NCBI GenBank assembly: GCA_001873065.1
Contig: MNYM01000035.1
Location: forward strand, 62,001-126,000
Direction of reading: 5' to 3'
DNA length: 64,000 bases
Origin: Flavobacteriaceae bacterium CG2_30_31_66
GTDB lineage: Bacteria > Bacteroidota > Bacteroidia > Flavobacteriales > Flavobacteriaceae
Shown: piece by piece, positions 44,707-53,112 of the stretch
Numbering within the stretch: position 1 is the first letter of the stretch
Layout of the letters: the number at the start of each line of letters is the position of its first letter
The notes under the pieces: model-generated
Told to the model about the DNA's origin: nothing
The model's database searches: none
What the model saw: only the letters and a program-made list of their open reading frames with translations
Position numbers and translations under genes: made by a program

Positions 44707-45643
44707 AATCAATACTTTCTATAAAATCTAAATAGGTTTTTGAATTTGGTACCGTAATATTTTTTCGAGAACTGAGTTGTAGTAATAATACAATCAAAGT
44801 TACTGTAAATAATTGCAATATGATTCCAGTTAAAACCAATGTTAAACTTGATGCCCAACCAGGAATCGCATTTGTTGTAAACAATTTTTGATATAAAATA
44901 TATACAATAGAAGATGCACAAAGCAAAATTCCATAGAGTGTAAATTTTAAAATTCGCAGTGAAAGGAAGTCAAAATAAACAGAAATTGAACTCAACCCAT
45001 GAATCGTAAGATTGTAAAAATTCATTTTTGATACCCCATGAAATCTTTTTCCTCTGTCTAACAAAACTCGATCATAAGGAATTTTTGATTGAATGACTCC
45101 TCCAGAAAAATGATTCCATATATTATTTTGATAAATTACTTTTGATAAAAGTGATGCTGGAATTGCGCTAAAATTTCCAAAATTTATTTTTTGCCCAGTA
45201 AATAATTTAAATATTTTTTTATAAACAAGATACCAAAACTTGAATAACAAAGATTCTTGTCTTTTTTTTCTTTGGGCAAAAATAATTTTTTTATCATTTT
45301 GATTTTCAGCTTTTTCGAGCAACAAGATAATATCTTCAGGCTTATCTTCGCCATCACAATCCATCACAACCACATAGTCTTTTTCTTCAATTTCATTGTA
45401 GATATATTGAAGTCCTGTAGCAATTGCTCTTTGATGTCCAATATTTATTTTTAGATTTAAAATCGTAATATCCACAGAAGATTTATTGAAACTTTTCTCT
45501 TCACTCGAACCATCATTAATGGCAATTACCGAAAAATAAAATCTATGAGCTTGTTTTATTTGGAGTTTTTCAAGATAAGAAATGAGAACTTGAAAACTCT
45601 CCCAATCATTATAAACAGGTGTTAAGCAGTAAATTTTTTTCAT
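44690..45643 (-). CDS. Family 2 glycosyltransferase with C-terminal membrane helices (DPM/GtrB-like)
   Basis: The 317-residue enzyme has a GT-A domain with CLTPVYNDWESF, NIGHQRAIATGLQYI, VVVMDCDGEDKPEDI (DxD region) and FGNFSAIPASL, followed by two C-terminal hydrophobic helices (about 232-290). This is the GtrB/DPM-synthase arrangement that makes undecaprenyl- or dolichyl-phosphate sugar. Its stop overlaps the DUF6311-like gene, and GtrB-type enzymes supply lipid-linked sugar to GT-C proteins, so the two probably form a donor/transferase pair. Confidence 0.85.
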   Translation of the reverse strand: MKKIYCLTPVYNDWESFQVLISYLEKLQIKQAHRFYFSVIAINDGSSEEKSFNKSSVDITILNLKINIGHQRAIATGLQYIYNEIEEKDYVVVMDCDGEDKPEDIILLLEKAENQNDKKIIFAQRKKRQESLLFKFWYLVYKKIFKLFTGQKINFGNFSAIPASLLSKVIYQNNIWNHFSGGVIQSKIPYDRVLLDRGKRFHGVSKMNFYNLTIHGLSSISVYFDFLSLRILKFTLYGILLCASSIVYILYQKLFTTNAIPGWASSLTLVLTGIILQLFTVTLIVLLLQLSSRKNITVPNSKTYLDFIESIDYVQKS

Positions 45644-45715
45644 TTCATAGCTTTTTTGTCAATTTTAAAAAAAAGGAAAAATCGATTATTTTAAAATTAA
45701 TCACTTTATTTTTTA

Positions 45716-46285
45716 TTAAAAAATATCTTGAAATGCATCTTTTAACTCAAAATGCTTAAACTGTTTCAAAAATGTATCTTTTTCAGAAAGTATAATATCT
45801 TCTACCTTTAATTTCCAATCAATGTTTAAATCAGAATCATTATACATCACTCCATCTTCTGCTTCAGGACAATAATAATTATCACATTTGTAAGATACGA
45901 TTGTATCATTTTCCAAAACCGAAAAACCATGCAAAAATCCTCTAGGTATAAATAATTGTTTGTGGTTTTCACCAGATAATTCAACAGAGATGCTTTTTCC
46001 ATAAGTTGGCGAACCTTCTCTTACATCTACAGCAACATCTAATATTTTACCTTTTACAACTCTTATCAGTTTAGCTTGCGCATGTTTTCCTCTTTGAAGA
46101 TGAAGACCTCTAACAACTCCATACTGCGAGAGGGATTGATTTCCTAAAACAAAATCAATCTGTAATCCTGTCTTTTCTTGAAAGCCTTTTTTATTGTATT
46201 CCAATAAAAAATAACCTCTTTCGTCTTTAAAACAGGTTGGGTCTATTACAAAACAACCTTTTAATTTAGTTTCTATTACTTTCAT
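45716..46285 (-). CDS. rfbC: dTDP-4-dehydrorhamnose 3,5-epimerase RfbC
   Basis: RfbC converts dTDP-4-keto-6-deoxy-glucose to the L-lyxo isomer. Present are GRGYFLLEYN-like (DERGYFLLEYN), LGNQSLSQYGVVRGLHLQ (catalytic His in RGLH), QAKLIRVVKG, DVAVDVREGSPTYGK and LFIPRGFLHGFSVL. The protein is 189 residues, normal. The start at 46285 (MKVIET) overlaps the rfbA stop as ATGA; an in-frame start at 46294 is unlikely. There is no rfbD next to it. Confidence 0.95.
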   Translation of the reverse strand: MKVIETKLKGCFVIDPTCFKDERGYFLLEYNKKGFQEKTGLQIDFVLGNQSLSQYGVVRGLHLQRGKHAQAKLIRVVKGKILDVAVDVREGSPTYGKSISVELSGENHKQLFIPRGFLHGFSVLENDTIVSYKCDNYYCPEAEDGVMYNDSDLNIDWKLKVEDIILSEKDTFLKQFKHFELKDAFQDIF

Positions 46286-47139
46286 AATATGCATAACAAA
46301 TTTTTTCCATAACCACTTTTTAATAATGGCTTGGCTAGTTTTTTTAATTCCTTTTTTTTGATTAATCCGCTTTTGTATGCTTCTGCTTCAATAGAACCTA
46401 TTTTTAATCCTTGTCTTTCTTCAATAAGCTGAACAAATTGACCTGCTTGAATAAGGCTTGTAAATGTACCCGTGTCAAACCAAGAAGTACCTGTCTCTAA
46501 TATTCTAACAGATAATTTTCCAGCTTTTAAATAGGCATTGTTCACGTCTGTTATTTCTAGCTCACCTCTTTTGCTTGGTTCAATATTTTTAGCAATTTGA
46601 ATGACCTCGTTATCATAAAAATAAATTCCTGGAACAGCAAAATTAGATTTTGGTTCTTTCGGTTTCTCCTCAATAGAAATCACTTGTTTCTGTTTATTGA
46701 ATTCAACAACTCCATATCTTTCAGGATCATCAACATGATAGGCAAAAATAATTCCACCATCAGGATTTGTGTTCTCTTTTAATAAATTTGACAATCCTGT
46801 TCCATAAAAAATATTATCCCCTAAAATAAGTGCAACTTTGTCGTTTCCAATAAATTTTTCGCCAATCAAAAAAGCCTCAGCCAATCCATTTGGATGTTCT
46901 TGAACTTCATATTCAAAATGACAACCTATTTTGCTTCCATCTCCTAATAATTTTTCGAAAAGTGGCCGATCTTGTGGCGTTGTAATGATTAATATTTCAA
47001 AAATTCCCGCAGAAATTAACGTTGAAATTGGATAATAAATCATTGGTTTGTCATACACAGGCATCAATTGTTTACTCACAGAAATCGTGAGTGGATGCAA
47101 TCTTGTTCCTGAACCTCCTGCCAAAACAATTCCTTTCAT
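46282..47139 (-). CDS. rfbA: Glucose-1-phosphate thymidylyltransferase RfbA
   Basis: RfbA makes dTDP-glucose from dTTP and glucose-1-phosphate. Motifs are LAGGSGTRLHPLT, KQLMPVYDKPMIYYPISTL, LGDNIFYG, EKPKEPKSN and TGTSWFDTGTFTSL. The 285 residues agree with the RmlA family. It overlaps rfbB upstream and rfbC downstream by ATGA, so rfbB-rfbA-rfbC are translationally coupled. Confidence 0.96.
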   Translation of the reverse strand: MKGIVLAGGSGTRLHPLTISVSKQLMPVYDKPMIYYPISTLISAGIFEILIITTPQDRPLFEKLLGDGSKIGCHFEYEVQEHPNGLAEAFLIGEKFIGNDKVALILGDNIFYGTGLSNLLKENTNPDGGIIFAYHVDDPERYGVVEFNKQKQVISIEEKPKEPKSNFAVPGIYFYDNEVIQIAKNIEPSKRGELEITDVNNAYLKAGKLSVRILETGTSWFDTGTFTSLIQAGQFVQLIEERQGLKIGSIEAEAYKSGLIKKKELKKLAKPLLKSGYGKNLLCIL

Positions 47140-48149
47140 AAGCTATTGTACTTTTTTAAATACCATTTTATTGTATTTTTAATTCCTGTTTCAAAATTTT
47201 CTGTTGCTTCCCATCCCAATTCTCTTTTGATTTTTGATGCGTCTATGGCATATCTAAAATCATGGCCTAACCTATCTGTAACAAACGTAATTTGTTCTTT
47301 ATAAGAATTCTTTTTAGGAATAATTACATCTAAAATAGCGCAAATTTTTTGGGCAATGTTCAAATTATTTTGCTCACTATCTCCACCAATAGTATAGGTT
47401 TCGCCTTTTTTCCCTTTTTGAAAAACCAATTCAATTGCTGAGCAATGATCTAATACAAACAACCAATCACGAATATTTTTCCCATCACCATAAATAGGAA
47501 TATTTTCTCCTGAAATTGCCTTTCTAATAATGGTTGGAATCAACTTTTCATCATGCTGTTTTGGCCCGTAATTATTGGAGCAATTTGTTGTCACAACATT
47601 CATTCCATAGGTGTGAAAATAACTTCTTACTAAAAAATCTGAAGAAGCTTTTGAGGCACTGTAAGGACTATTTGGCGCATACGGAGTTTTTTCCGAAAAA
47701 TAGCCTGTTTCTCCCAAAGTTCCATAAACTTCATCTGTCGAAATATGATGAAAACGGGCATTTTCCAATCCCTTTTTTGGTTGGTTTGCATTTTCTATCC
47801 AATAATTTTTTGCAACATCCAACAAAACAAAGGTGCCAAAAATATTGGTTTTTATAAATTCATCCGGATTTTTAATTGAATTGTCAACATGCGATTCTGC
47901 CGCAAAATGAATCACCGATTGAAAATGGTATTTTTCAAAAAGATTCGTTACCAAATCTCGCTCGCAAATATCACCCTTTACAAAAATATATCTTTCGTTA
48001 TCAATAACTTCACTTAGGTTTTCGGTATTTGCGGCGTACGTTAATTTATCCAAATTTACTACCTGAAAAGTTGGATTTCTTTCCAAAAAATAAGGTATAA
48101 AATTAGATCCAATAAAACCTGCTCCACCAGTTATGAGAACTGTTTGCAT
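47136..48149 (-). CDS. rfbB: dTDP-glucose 4,6-dehydratase RfbB
   Basis: RfbB removes water from dTDP-glucose to give the 4-keto-6-deoxy intermediate, using NAD. The short-chain dehydrogenase extended fold shows GGAGFIGSNFIPYF, DKLTYAANTENLSE, HFAAESHVDNSI, the catalytic STDEVYG and YSASKASSDFLV with the Tyr/Lys. Further on are TNCSNNYGPKQHDEKLIP and GDGKNIRDWLFV. The 337 residues are normal. It is the first of the three sugar-nucleotide genes, 3 bases after the Wzz-like gene. Confidence 0.96.
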   Translation of the reverse strand: MQTVLITGGAGFIGSNFIPYFLERNPTFQVVNLDKLTYAANTENLSEVIDNERYIFVKGDICERDLVTNLFEKYHFQSVIHFAAESHVDNSIKNPDEFIKTNIFGTFVLLDVAKNYWIENANQPKKGLENARFHHISTDEVYGTLGETGYFSEKTPYAPNSPYSASKASSDFLVRSYFHTYGMNVVTTNCSNNYGPKQHDEKLIPTIIRKAISGENIPIYGDGKNIRDWLFVLDHCSAIELVFQKGKKGETYTIGGDSEQNNLNIAQKICAILDVIIPKKNSYKEQITFVTDRLGHDFRYAIDASKIKRELGWEATENFETGIKNTIKWYLKKYNSL

Positions 48150-48152
48150 TTT

Positions 48153-49196
48153 TTACTTTTTATAGTGGTTTAGGAAATTGTTTAATTTTACTAGCAGTAG
48201 GAAAAAAATCATGATAAAAGCTCCTAAACCCCCTAATTGAAAAACATAATTTTTTGTGACTCCTTTAATTTCATATCCTACAGGTTGAAAGTTTGATATT
48301 ACATTAATCACCTCGTATTTATTGGACTTTTCTTTTGCAATTTCTCTCAAATCTATGTTGATTTTTCTGCCGGTTTCAAACAGTTCTATTTCTTTGGTAG
48401 TTTTTTTATCGCCTCCTAAATCAATGTTGGTTCCGGAAGTTACTTTTTTAGCTTCATCCAACATCACCTGCATATATACTTTTCGTAGAGAATCTATTTG
48501 AGACAAGTTTTCTTTATAAACGGAATCTGTTCTATTTAAATTTTCGTTAGTTAATTCTTTTAATCGATTGAAATACTTATTTTTAACAACTGAAGAAATG
48601 ATTACATCATCCAACTTATCAAAAACATCACTTTTCTCAGCAGTTACAATAACTTTATGAATTTTATAATCAAAATTGGTAAATGCTGCTTTAAATTTAA
48701 CAAATTCGTAACTTTTGATGGTTAGCGTATCTACAGATAATATCAAATCATCATAAGCATTGATGATATCTTTTTCATTTTTTACAGGTTCAATAGTAAA
48801 CTTTTTAAGAGAAGCTGCCTCTTCTTTCGTCAAATTAAACGTTTCTTGTAATTTTAAAGTGTCTTTTTGTTTTACCAAATCATTGTAGTAATTCACGTTA
48901 TTATACAACTGTAAACTACTTTTGAAATTGGGTTCAATCAACAACTCAGAGGCGTACTTTTTGGGAGTAGTAACTTCTAAAAAAACACCCGCTATCAATC
49001 CAATTAGAGTTGCAATTCCAATTTTTACACTGTTTTCCTTTACAAAAATTAAAAATAAAATAATTAAATGAAAAAGTCCTTTGAAAATACTTCCAAAAAA
49101 GTTGAAAAACTTAGAAAATCCTCTTCCAATAATAACAAATAACGATCCTAAATCTACTTCCTCGTCGTTACTTTTTTGTGGTTGGTTTGTTGACAT
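48153..49196 (-). CDS. Wzz/PCP-like chain-length regulator
   Basis: The 347-residue protein has an N-terminal cytoplasmic tail and hydrophobic segment (about 40-85; LFHLIILFLIFV, IGIATLIGLIAGVFLEV), a long charged periplasmic region with coiled-coil character (about 90-310) and a C-terminal membrane helix (about 320-340). Two membrane helices flanking a helical periplasmic domain is the polysaccharide co-polymerase layout. The TTPKKYASELLIEP segment after the first helix is typical. No BY-kinase domain is attached, so it is PCP1-like. It likely sets the chain length of the polysaccharide made by the genes downstream. Confidence 0.75.
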   Translation of the reverse strand: MSTNQPQKSNDEEVDLGSLFVIIGRGFSKFFNFFGSIFKGLFHLIILFLIFVKENSVKIGIATLIGLIAGVFLEVTTPKKYASELLIEPNFKSSLQLYNNVNYYNDLVKQKDTLKLQETFNLTKEEAASLKKFTIEPVKNEKDIINAYDDLILSVDTLTIKSYEFVKFKAAFTNFDYKIHKVIVTAEKSDVFDKLDDVIISSVVKNKYFNRLKELTNENLNRTDSVYKENLSQIDSLRKVYMQVMLDEAKKVTSGTNIDLGGDKKTTKEIELFETGRKINIDLREIAKEKSNKYEVINVISNFQPVGYEIKGVTKNYVFQLGGLGAFIMIFFLLLVKLNNFLNHYKK

Positions 49197-49220
49197 TTTA
49201 TGCTATTTGTTGCTAGTTGG

Positions 49221-50900
49221 TTATAAAATTTGTTCTAAAATTTTTTGTGTGATGGCATACGTTGGCACTACTCCTGTCATTCCTAAACCGCCTGAAGCCA
49301 ATGTTGCTCCGGTTTCAATAGGATTATCTGAGGCGTAATAAGCATATCTTACTTTCACATTTTCTGAAATATTTCCTCTAATTTTTGAGGCAGACTGAAT
49401 TGCTTTTTGATAATGAGCGCCTTCCATTTCTAGACCGATTACATTCCAAGTGGATTCGTGAAAGAATTTCAATAAATCTCTATTTTGAAGGGATGTTCCT
49501 AAAACAGTAATCATAGCTCCATCATAAACTTTTACTCCAAATCCTTCTAAATCTTCTTTTGAAAGTTCATTTTTAAAAGGATAATTATCAGCAGTTCCTT
49601 CAAAAATATGAGAAGAAGGAATCATAATATCCCCTTTTCCTCCTTCCAAAATCCCTGCTTTTCCCATAATTGAAATCGATTTTACATCTAGATGGATTTT
49701 ATTTTCTCCTTCTTTATATGGTTTTAACAATTCGTCCATGGTTTCAAATGCTTGTTCTCCAAAAGCATAATCCATTACAATAATCACTGGATTTTCATTC
49801 AAAGAATTTATTTTTTGAAACGATGAAACATCGAAATTTATTTTATCAGTATCAATAATTTGTACATCAATATTTGTTCCTGAAGTATCATCAATAGAAA
49901 TCAAACCATTTTCGGTAGCAAAATCCTTTACTTTATTTTGTAAAGGTTTGCTATCAGCATTGCTCAACAACCTAAATAATTCAAATCCTTGGTTATTTTC
50001 AGCTTCATCTGGCAAAGCATTTTTTGCATACATTGAATTTAAAACACTATGCATATTTGCGCTAATGATATGAATGGGTCTTTCCAATAATTGTGCGTCT
50101 CTTAGCGTTTGTTTTATGCGATCTGCCCAAACTTCGCCATAAATATGATGTCCTATTTCTTCAATCAAAACCGAACTAAAAATAATGGTTCGTTTTTTTG
50201 ATCCCAAAATTTCATTTATGGCCAATTTTCCTAACCAGTAAATCAAATTGAAAAATTTATGGGGGTTTTGTGCTGTTGAAAAAGTTGTGTAAACTTCAGA
50301 AACTTCATCAAATGTGCGTCCTAAAATATTTCCCAAATGAACAATCAAAACTTCTTTTTCTTTCTCAGAAATTGGTTTTTGATGTAAAACAACGTCTTCT
50401 AAATAATCCCATTCTCTGACATATTCTTCTCCTTCATTGATTACAATTCGTCCAAATATTTTGTGAGATTCAATGAAAAGAAAGGTTAAATGAGTCAAAA
50501 TATCATAAATTTCAGATCTTCCTCTGGTAATCTCAATATTCATTTGGTCTTTGTCAATTCTGTAGCAATTTCGCCTTCTTTTTGGGGGAATTATTGCTTT
50601 AAAATGAGAGTTTTTATAACCTTCATCCGTTGTTAAATTGATAAATTGACATTCTTCAATTCCTTCTGGCAAACGTTCAATAACATACACCAAACCATTC
50701 AATTCCACCCGATCTTCACCAATAGAACCATAGATTTCTGGTCGCAATAATAACAACGATTTTCGTAAAGTTTCTCCTGAAATTCCCATGGGTTTATAAA
50801 AACCTCTGGTGAATAAATGTCGCATAGTAATGTATAATTTTTCTATGGCATTTGTTGATTCTTGGGCTCTCGTTCTTTCTATGTTTCTAATTGGTTTCAT
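49221..50900 (-). CDS. DUF6909-like protein with nucleoside-phosphorylase-like C-terminus
   Basis: A 559-residue soluble protein of a Flavobacteria/Bacteroidota family known to me only as hypothetical. The C-terminal third resembles purine nucleoside phosphorylase/MTA-nucleosidase proteins: SIMGKAGILEGGKGDIMIPS fits the phosphate/ribose region, and GLEMEGAHYQKAI at residues 489-501 fits the EME ribose-binding motif. The N-terminal 300 residues are unlike a phosphorylase; RRNCYRIDK and YVREWDYLEDVV are features. An N-glycosidase or nucleotide-binding function is inferred. It lies between the S41 protease and Wzz genes, 24-28 bases from each. Confidence 0.6.
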   Translation of the reverse strand: MKPIRNIERTRAQESTNAIEKLYITMRHLFTRGFYKPMGISGETLRKSLLLLRPEIYGSIGEDRVELNGLVYVIERLPEGIEECQFINLTTDEGYKNSHFKAIIPPKRRRNCYRIDKDQMNIEITRGRSEIYDILTHLTFLFIESHKIFGRIVINEGEEYVREWDYLEDVVLHQKPISEKEKEVLIVHLGNILGRTFDEVSEVYTTFSTAQNPHKFFNLIYWLGKLAINEILGSKKRTIIFSSVLIEEIGHHIYGEVWADRIKQTLRDAQLLERPIHIISANMHSVLNSMYAKNALPDEAENNQGFELFRLLSNADSKPLQNKVKDFATENGLISIDDTSGTNIDVQIIDTDKINFDVSSFQKINSLNENPVIIVMDYAFGEQAFETMDELLKPYKEGENKIHLDVKSISIMGKAGILEGGKGDIMIPSSHIFEGTADNYPFKNELSKEDLEGFGVKVYDGAMITVLGTSLQNRDLLKFFHESTWNVIGLEMEGAHYQKAIQSASKIRGNISENVKVRYAYYASDNPIETGATLASGGLGMTGVVPTYAITQKILEQIL

Positions 50901-50928
50901 GGCGCTTATTTGGGGTTCAAAGATAAAA

Positions 50929-52563
50929 TTATTTGCCAGATAAAATTTGACTGTATTTTTTGCTGTTTTGAAGCAATTTAACTGCCTCTAAAATAGCTTG
51001 ATCATTTTTTAAATGATGTTGATAAACACCTTCTGAGTAGTAATAATTTCTGATAATTTGCGATTCAATAACTGGAATAATAATATCTTGATTATTCGTA
51101 ATTTCTTTGATTTTATCATAAAACAACTGTTGCTTTATTTTTTCATATTCTTTCGAAATGGCTTCACTTTTTGCTACTTGATAAGCTTCTTTAAATAATT
51201 TTTCTTGTTTGATGACAAATGTAGTATCCGTGGCTAAAAATTGGGTAAATTTTTTAAAATCAGAAGTTGTAAAATGATATTTTTCTAGGGATGGAATACT
51301 TGGATTTTTATGAAAAAAATCTATCCCAAAATTAAAAATCGCTTTCGATTCGAGCAATGTTTCTGTGGCTTTTGATTTTATGGATGTTGCCATTTCAACA
51401 TCGGGCAAAACGCCTCCACCATCAAAAACAGTTCTGCCTTTTTCGGTTTTAAATGTATTGATTCCCTTGTCAGAAAACTTTGGAACAATACCAGTTTTTG
51501 AATCTCTATTTGTATAATCTAGTTCCTGAATACAACGACCACTTGGCGTATAATATTTGGAAATGGTAACTTTTAATTGCGTTCCATAAGTGAGTTCGCG
51601 ATAACGTTGCACCAATCCTTTTCCAAACGAACGTTCGCCTAAAATTACTGCTCTGTCATAATCTTGCAAAGCGCCACTCAGAATTTCTGATGCAGAAGCT
51701 GAGCGTCTATTGATCAAAACAACCATAGGAATTTCCAAATCCAAAGGTTCTTTAGAGGTTTTATAAGTCGCATTCCAGTTTTTCACTTTCCCTTTGGTTG
51801 ATGTGATTATTTTTCCTTTTTCAATAAAGAAATTTGAAATATTAACAGCTTCCATCAATAATCCTCCAGGATTTGATCGCAAGTCAAAAACAAGCTTTTT
51901 CATGCCTTTTTTCTTTAATTCTCTGAAAGCATTTTTTACTTCAGTAGATGCTTTTTCATTGAATTCGGTCAACACAATATACCCAGTTTCTGAGTCAATC
52001 ATTTCAAAAAAGGGCACTGGATTTAACAGTACTTTTTCTCTGGTGATTTCTTTTTGAAAGATTTTTCCTTGACGATTGATTTCAACCAACAATTTACTTT
52101 CTGGAATTCCTTTTAAAAACATCGATAATTGCTCAATTTCTATATTTTTCAGGGATTGATTATCAACTGAAATAATTATATCACCAGGTTTTAATCCAAT
52201 TTTATCTGCAGAAAATCCTTTAAAAACTTCTTTAATTTGAATGCCTTCTTTGGTATAAAAAACATTGATGCCAACACCACCATATTCTCCTTCTCTTCTG
52301 ATTTTTGCATTTTCAACATCTTGTTCTGAATAATAATTTGTGTAAGGATCAAGCGTATTTAAAGTGTTTTTAATCGCTTTTTCTGTCAATTCAGCAGCAT
52401 TGATTTCGTCAACATAATACATGTTTAACTCTTTGAAAAGCGTATTGTAAATTTCAATTTGCTTGGCAACTTCAAAAAAGTTTGATTTGAATGAAAAGAA
52501 CAAAAAAATCATTCCAATCAATCCGATTGCGAAAATTTGTTTTTTTAGATTATTGTTTTTCAT
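50929..52563 (-). CDS. S41 family C-terminal processing peptidase
   Basis: The 544-residue protein has an N-terminal membrane anchor (FAIGLIGMIFLFFSF). Next come the region YVDEINAAELTEKAIKNTLNTLDPYTNYY, a PDZ domain (about 93-165; GVGINVFYTKEGIQIKEVFKG, GLKPGDIIISVD) and the S41 catalytic core. The core holds DLRSNPGGLL, INRRSASASEI (catalytic Ser) and GERSFGKGLVQ (catalytic Lys). It should cut C-termini of periplasmic proteins. It overlaps rnpA by 14 bases, an arrangement I recall as common in Flavobacteria, and starts the long minus-strand run toward the polysaccharide genes. Confidence 0.92.
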   Translation of the reverse strand: MKNNNLKKQIFAIGLIGMIFLFFSFKSNFFEVAKQIEIYNTLFKELNMYYVDEINAAELTEKAIKNTLNTLDPYTNYYSEQDVENAKIRREGEYGGVGINVFYTKEGIQIKEVFKGFSADKIGLKPGDIIISVDNQSLKNIEIEQLSMFLKGIPESKLLVEINRQGKIFQKEITREKVLLNPVPFFEMIDSETGYIVLTEFNEKASTEVKNAFRELKKKGMKKLVFDLRSNPGGLLMEAVNISNFFIEKGKIITSTKGKVKNWNATYKTSKEPLDLEIPMVVLINRRSASASEILSGALQDYDRAVILGERSFGKGLVQRYRELTYGTQLKVTISKYYTPSGRCIQELDYTNRDSKTGIVPKFSDKGINTFKTEKGRTVFDGGGVLPDVEMATSIKSKATETLLESKAIFNFGIDFFHKNPSIPSLEKYHFTTSDFKKFTQFLATDTTFVIKQEKLFKEAYQVAKSEAISKEYEKIKQQLFYDKIKEITNNQDIIIPVIESQIIRNYYYSEGVYQHHLKNDQAILEAVKLLQNSKKYSQILSGK

Positions 52564-52939
52564 TTGTATTTTTCGTTTCTTTCAATAATAATTGTAATAA
52601 AATTGTCATTTTTGAATACATTTCTTCAAACGAAATTTCTTCTTTCCCAATGTATGAAATCATACAAATAGTTGGTTTTTCTAATTTCGTATATAGTATT
52701 TCTTTCCGTAAACGATAGGTTTCGCGCAATAATCTTTTCAGTCGATTGCGATCTACAGCTCTCTTAAAATTTCTCTTCGGCACTGAAAATCCCGCCTGCA
52801 TAGGAAATGTTGACGTGTGCGAAGTTTGCAAAAAAACCATCCGTAAAGGAAATTTTTTTACAGACTTTCCTTCAGCAAAAAGTTTTTCTATCAGCTTTCT
52901 ACTCTTTAATCTTTCGAGTTTTCCTAAAGTCAATTTCAT
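52550..52939 (-). CDS. rnpA: Ribonuclease P protein component RnpA
   Basis: RnpA is the small basic protein of RNase P, which trims the 5' end of tRNA. The conserved RNR box appears as DRNRLKRLLRETYR, preceded by FPMQAGFSVPKRNFKRAV. With the start at 52939 (MKLTLGKLERLKSRK) it has 129 residues, the normal size; a start at 52987 would add 16 unconserved residues. On the minus strand TAAGTTTG (52945-52952) ends 5 bases before this ATG, suggesting a leaderless mRNA. It overlaps the S41 gene. The usual neighbour rpmH is not present. Confidence 0.93.
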   Translation of the reverse strand: MKLTLGKLERLKSRKLIEKLFAEGKSVKKFPLRMVFLQTSHTSTFPMQAGFSVPKRNFKRAVDRNRLKRLLRETYRLRKEILYTKLEKPTICMISYIGKEEISFEEMYSKMTILLQLLLKETKNTNEKQ

Positions 52940-53078
52940 TGCAACAAACTTAACGAGACTTTTGCCAAAAAAAAAGTTCAAACGCACTGAAAATACAAAA
53001 AATATGTAAAAAAGATAAATTCGTAAAAACTTAATTATTTTATTCTTAAAAAAAGGGGATTTTTTTTAGAGATTTCAA

Positions 53079-53086
53079 TAAATTTG
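53079..53086 (+). promoter_or_regulatory. Candidate -7 box TAAATTTG for the acyl-CoA dehydrogenase gene
   Basis: An exact TAnnTTTG match 26 bases before the ATG at 53113, in the divergent gap between rnpA and this gene. A clear -33 TTG is lacking. Confidence 0.45.
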
Positions 53087-53112
53087 CACTAAAACTGAGT
53101 AAAATTTAATAG

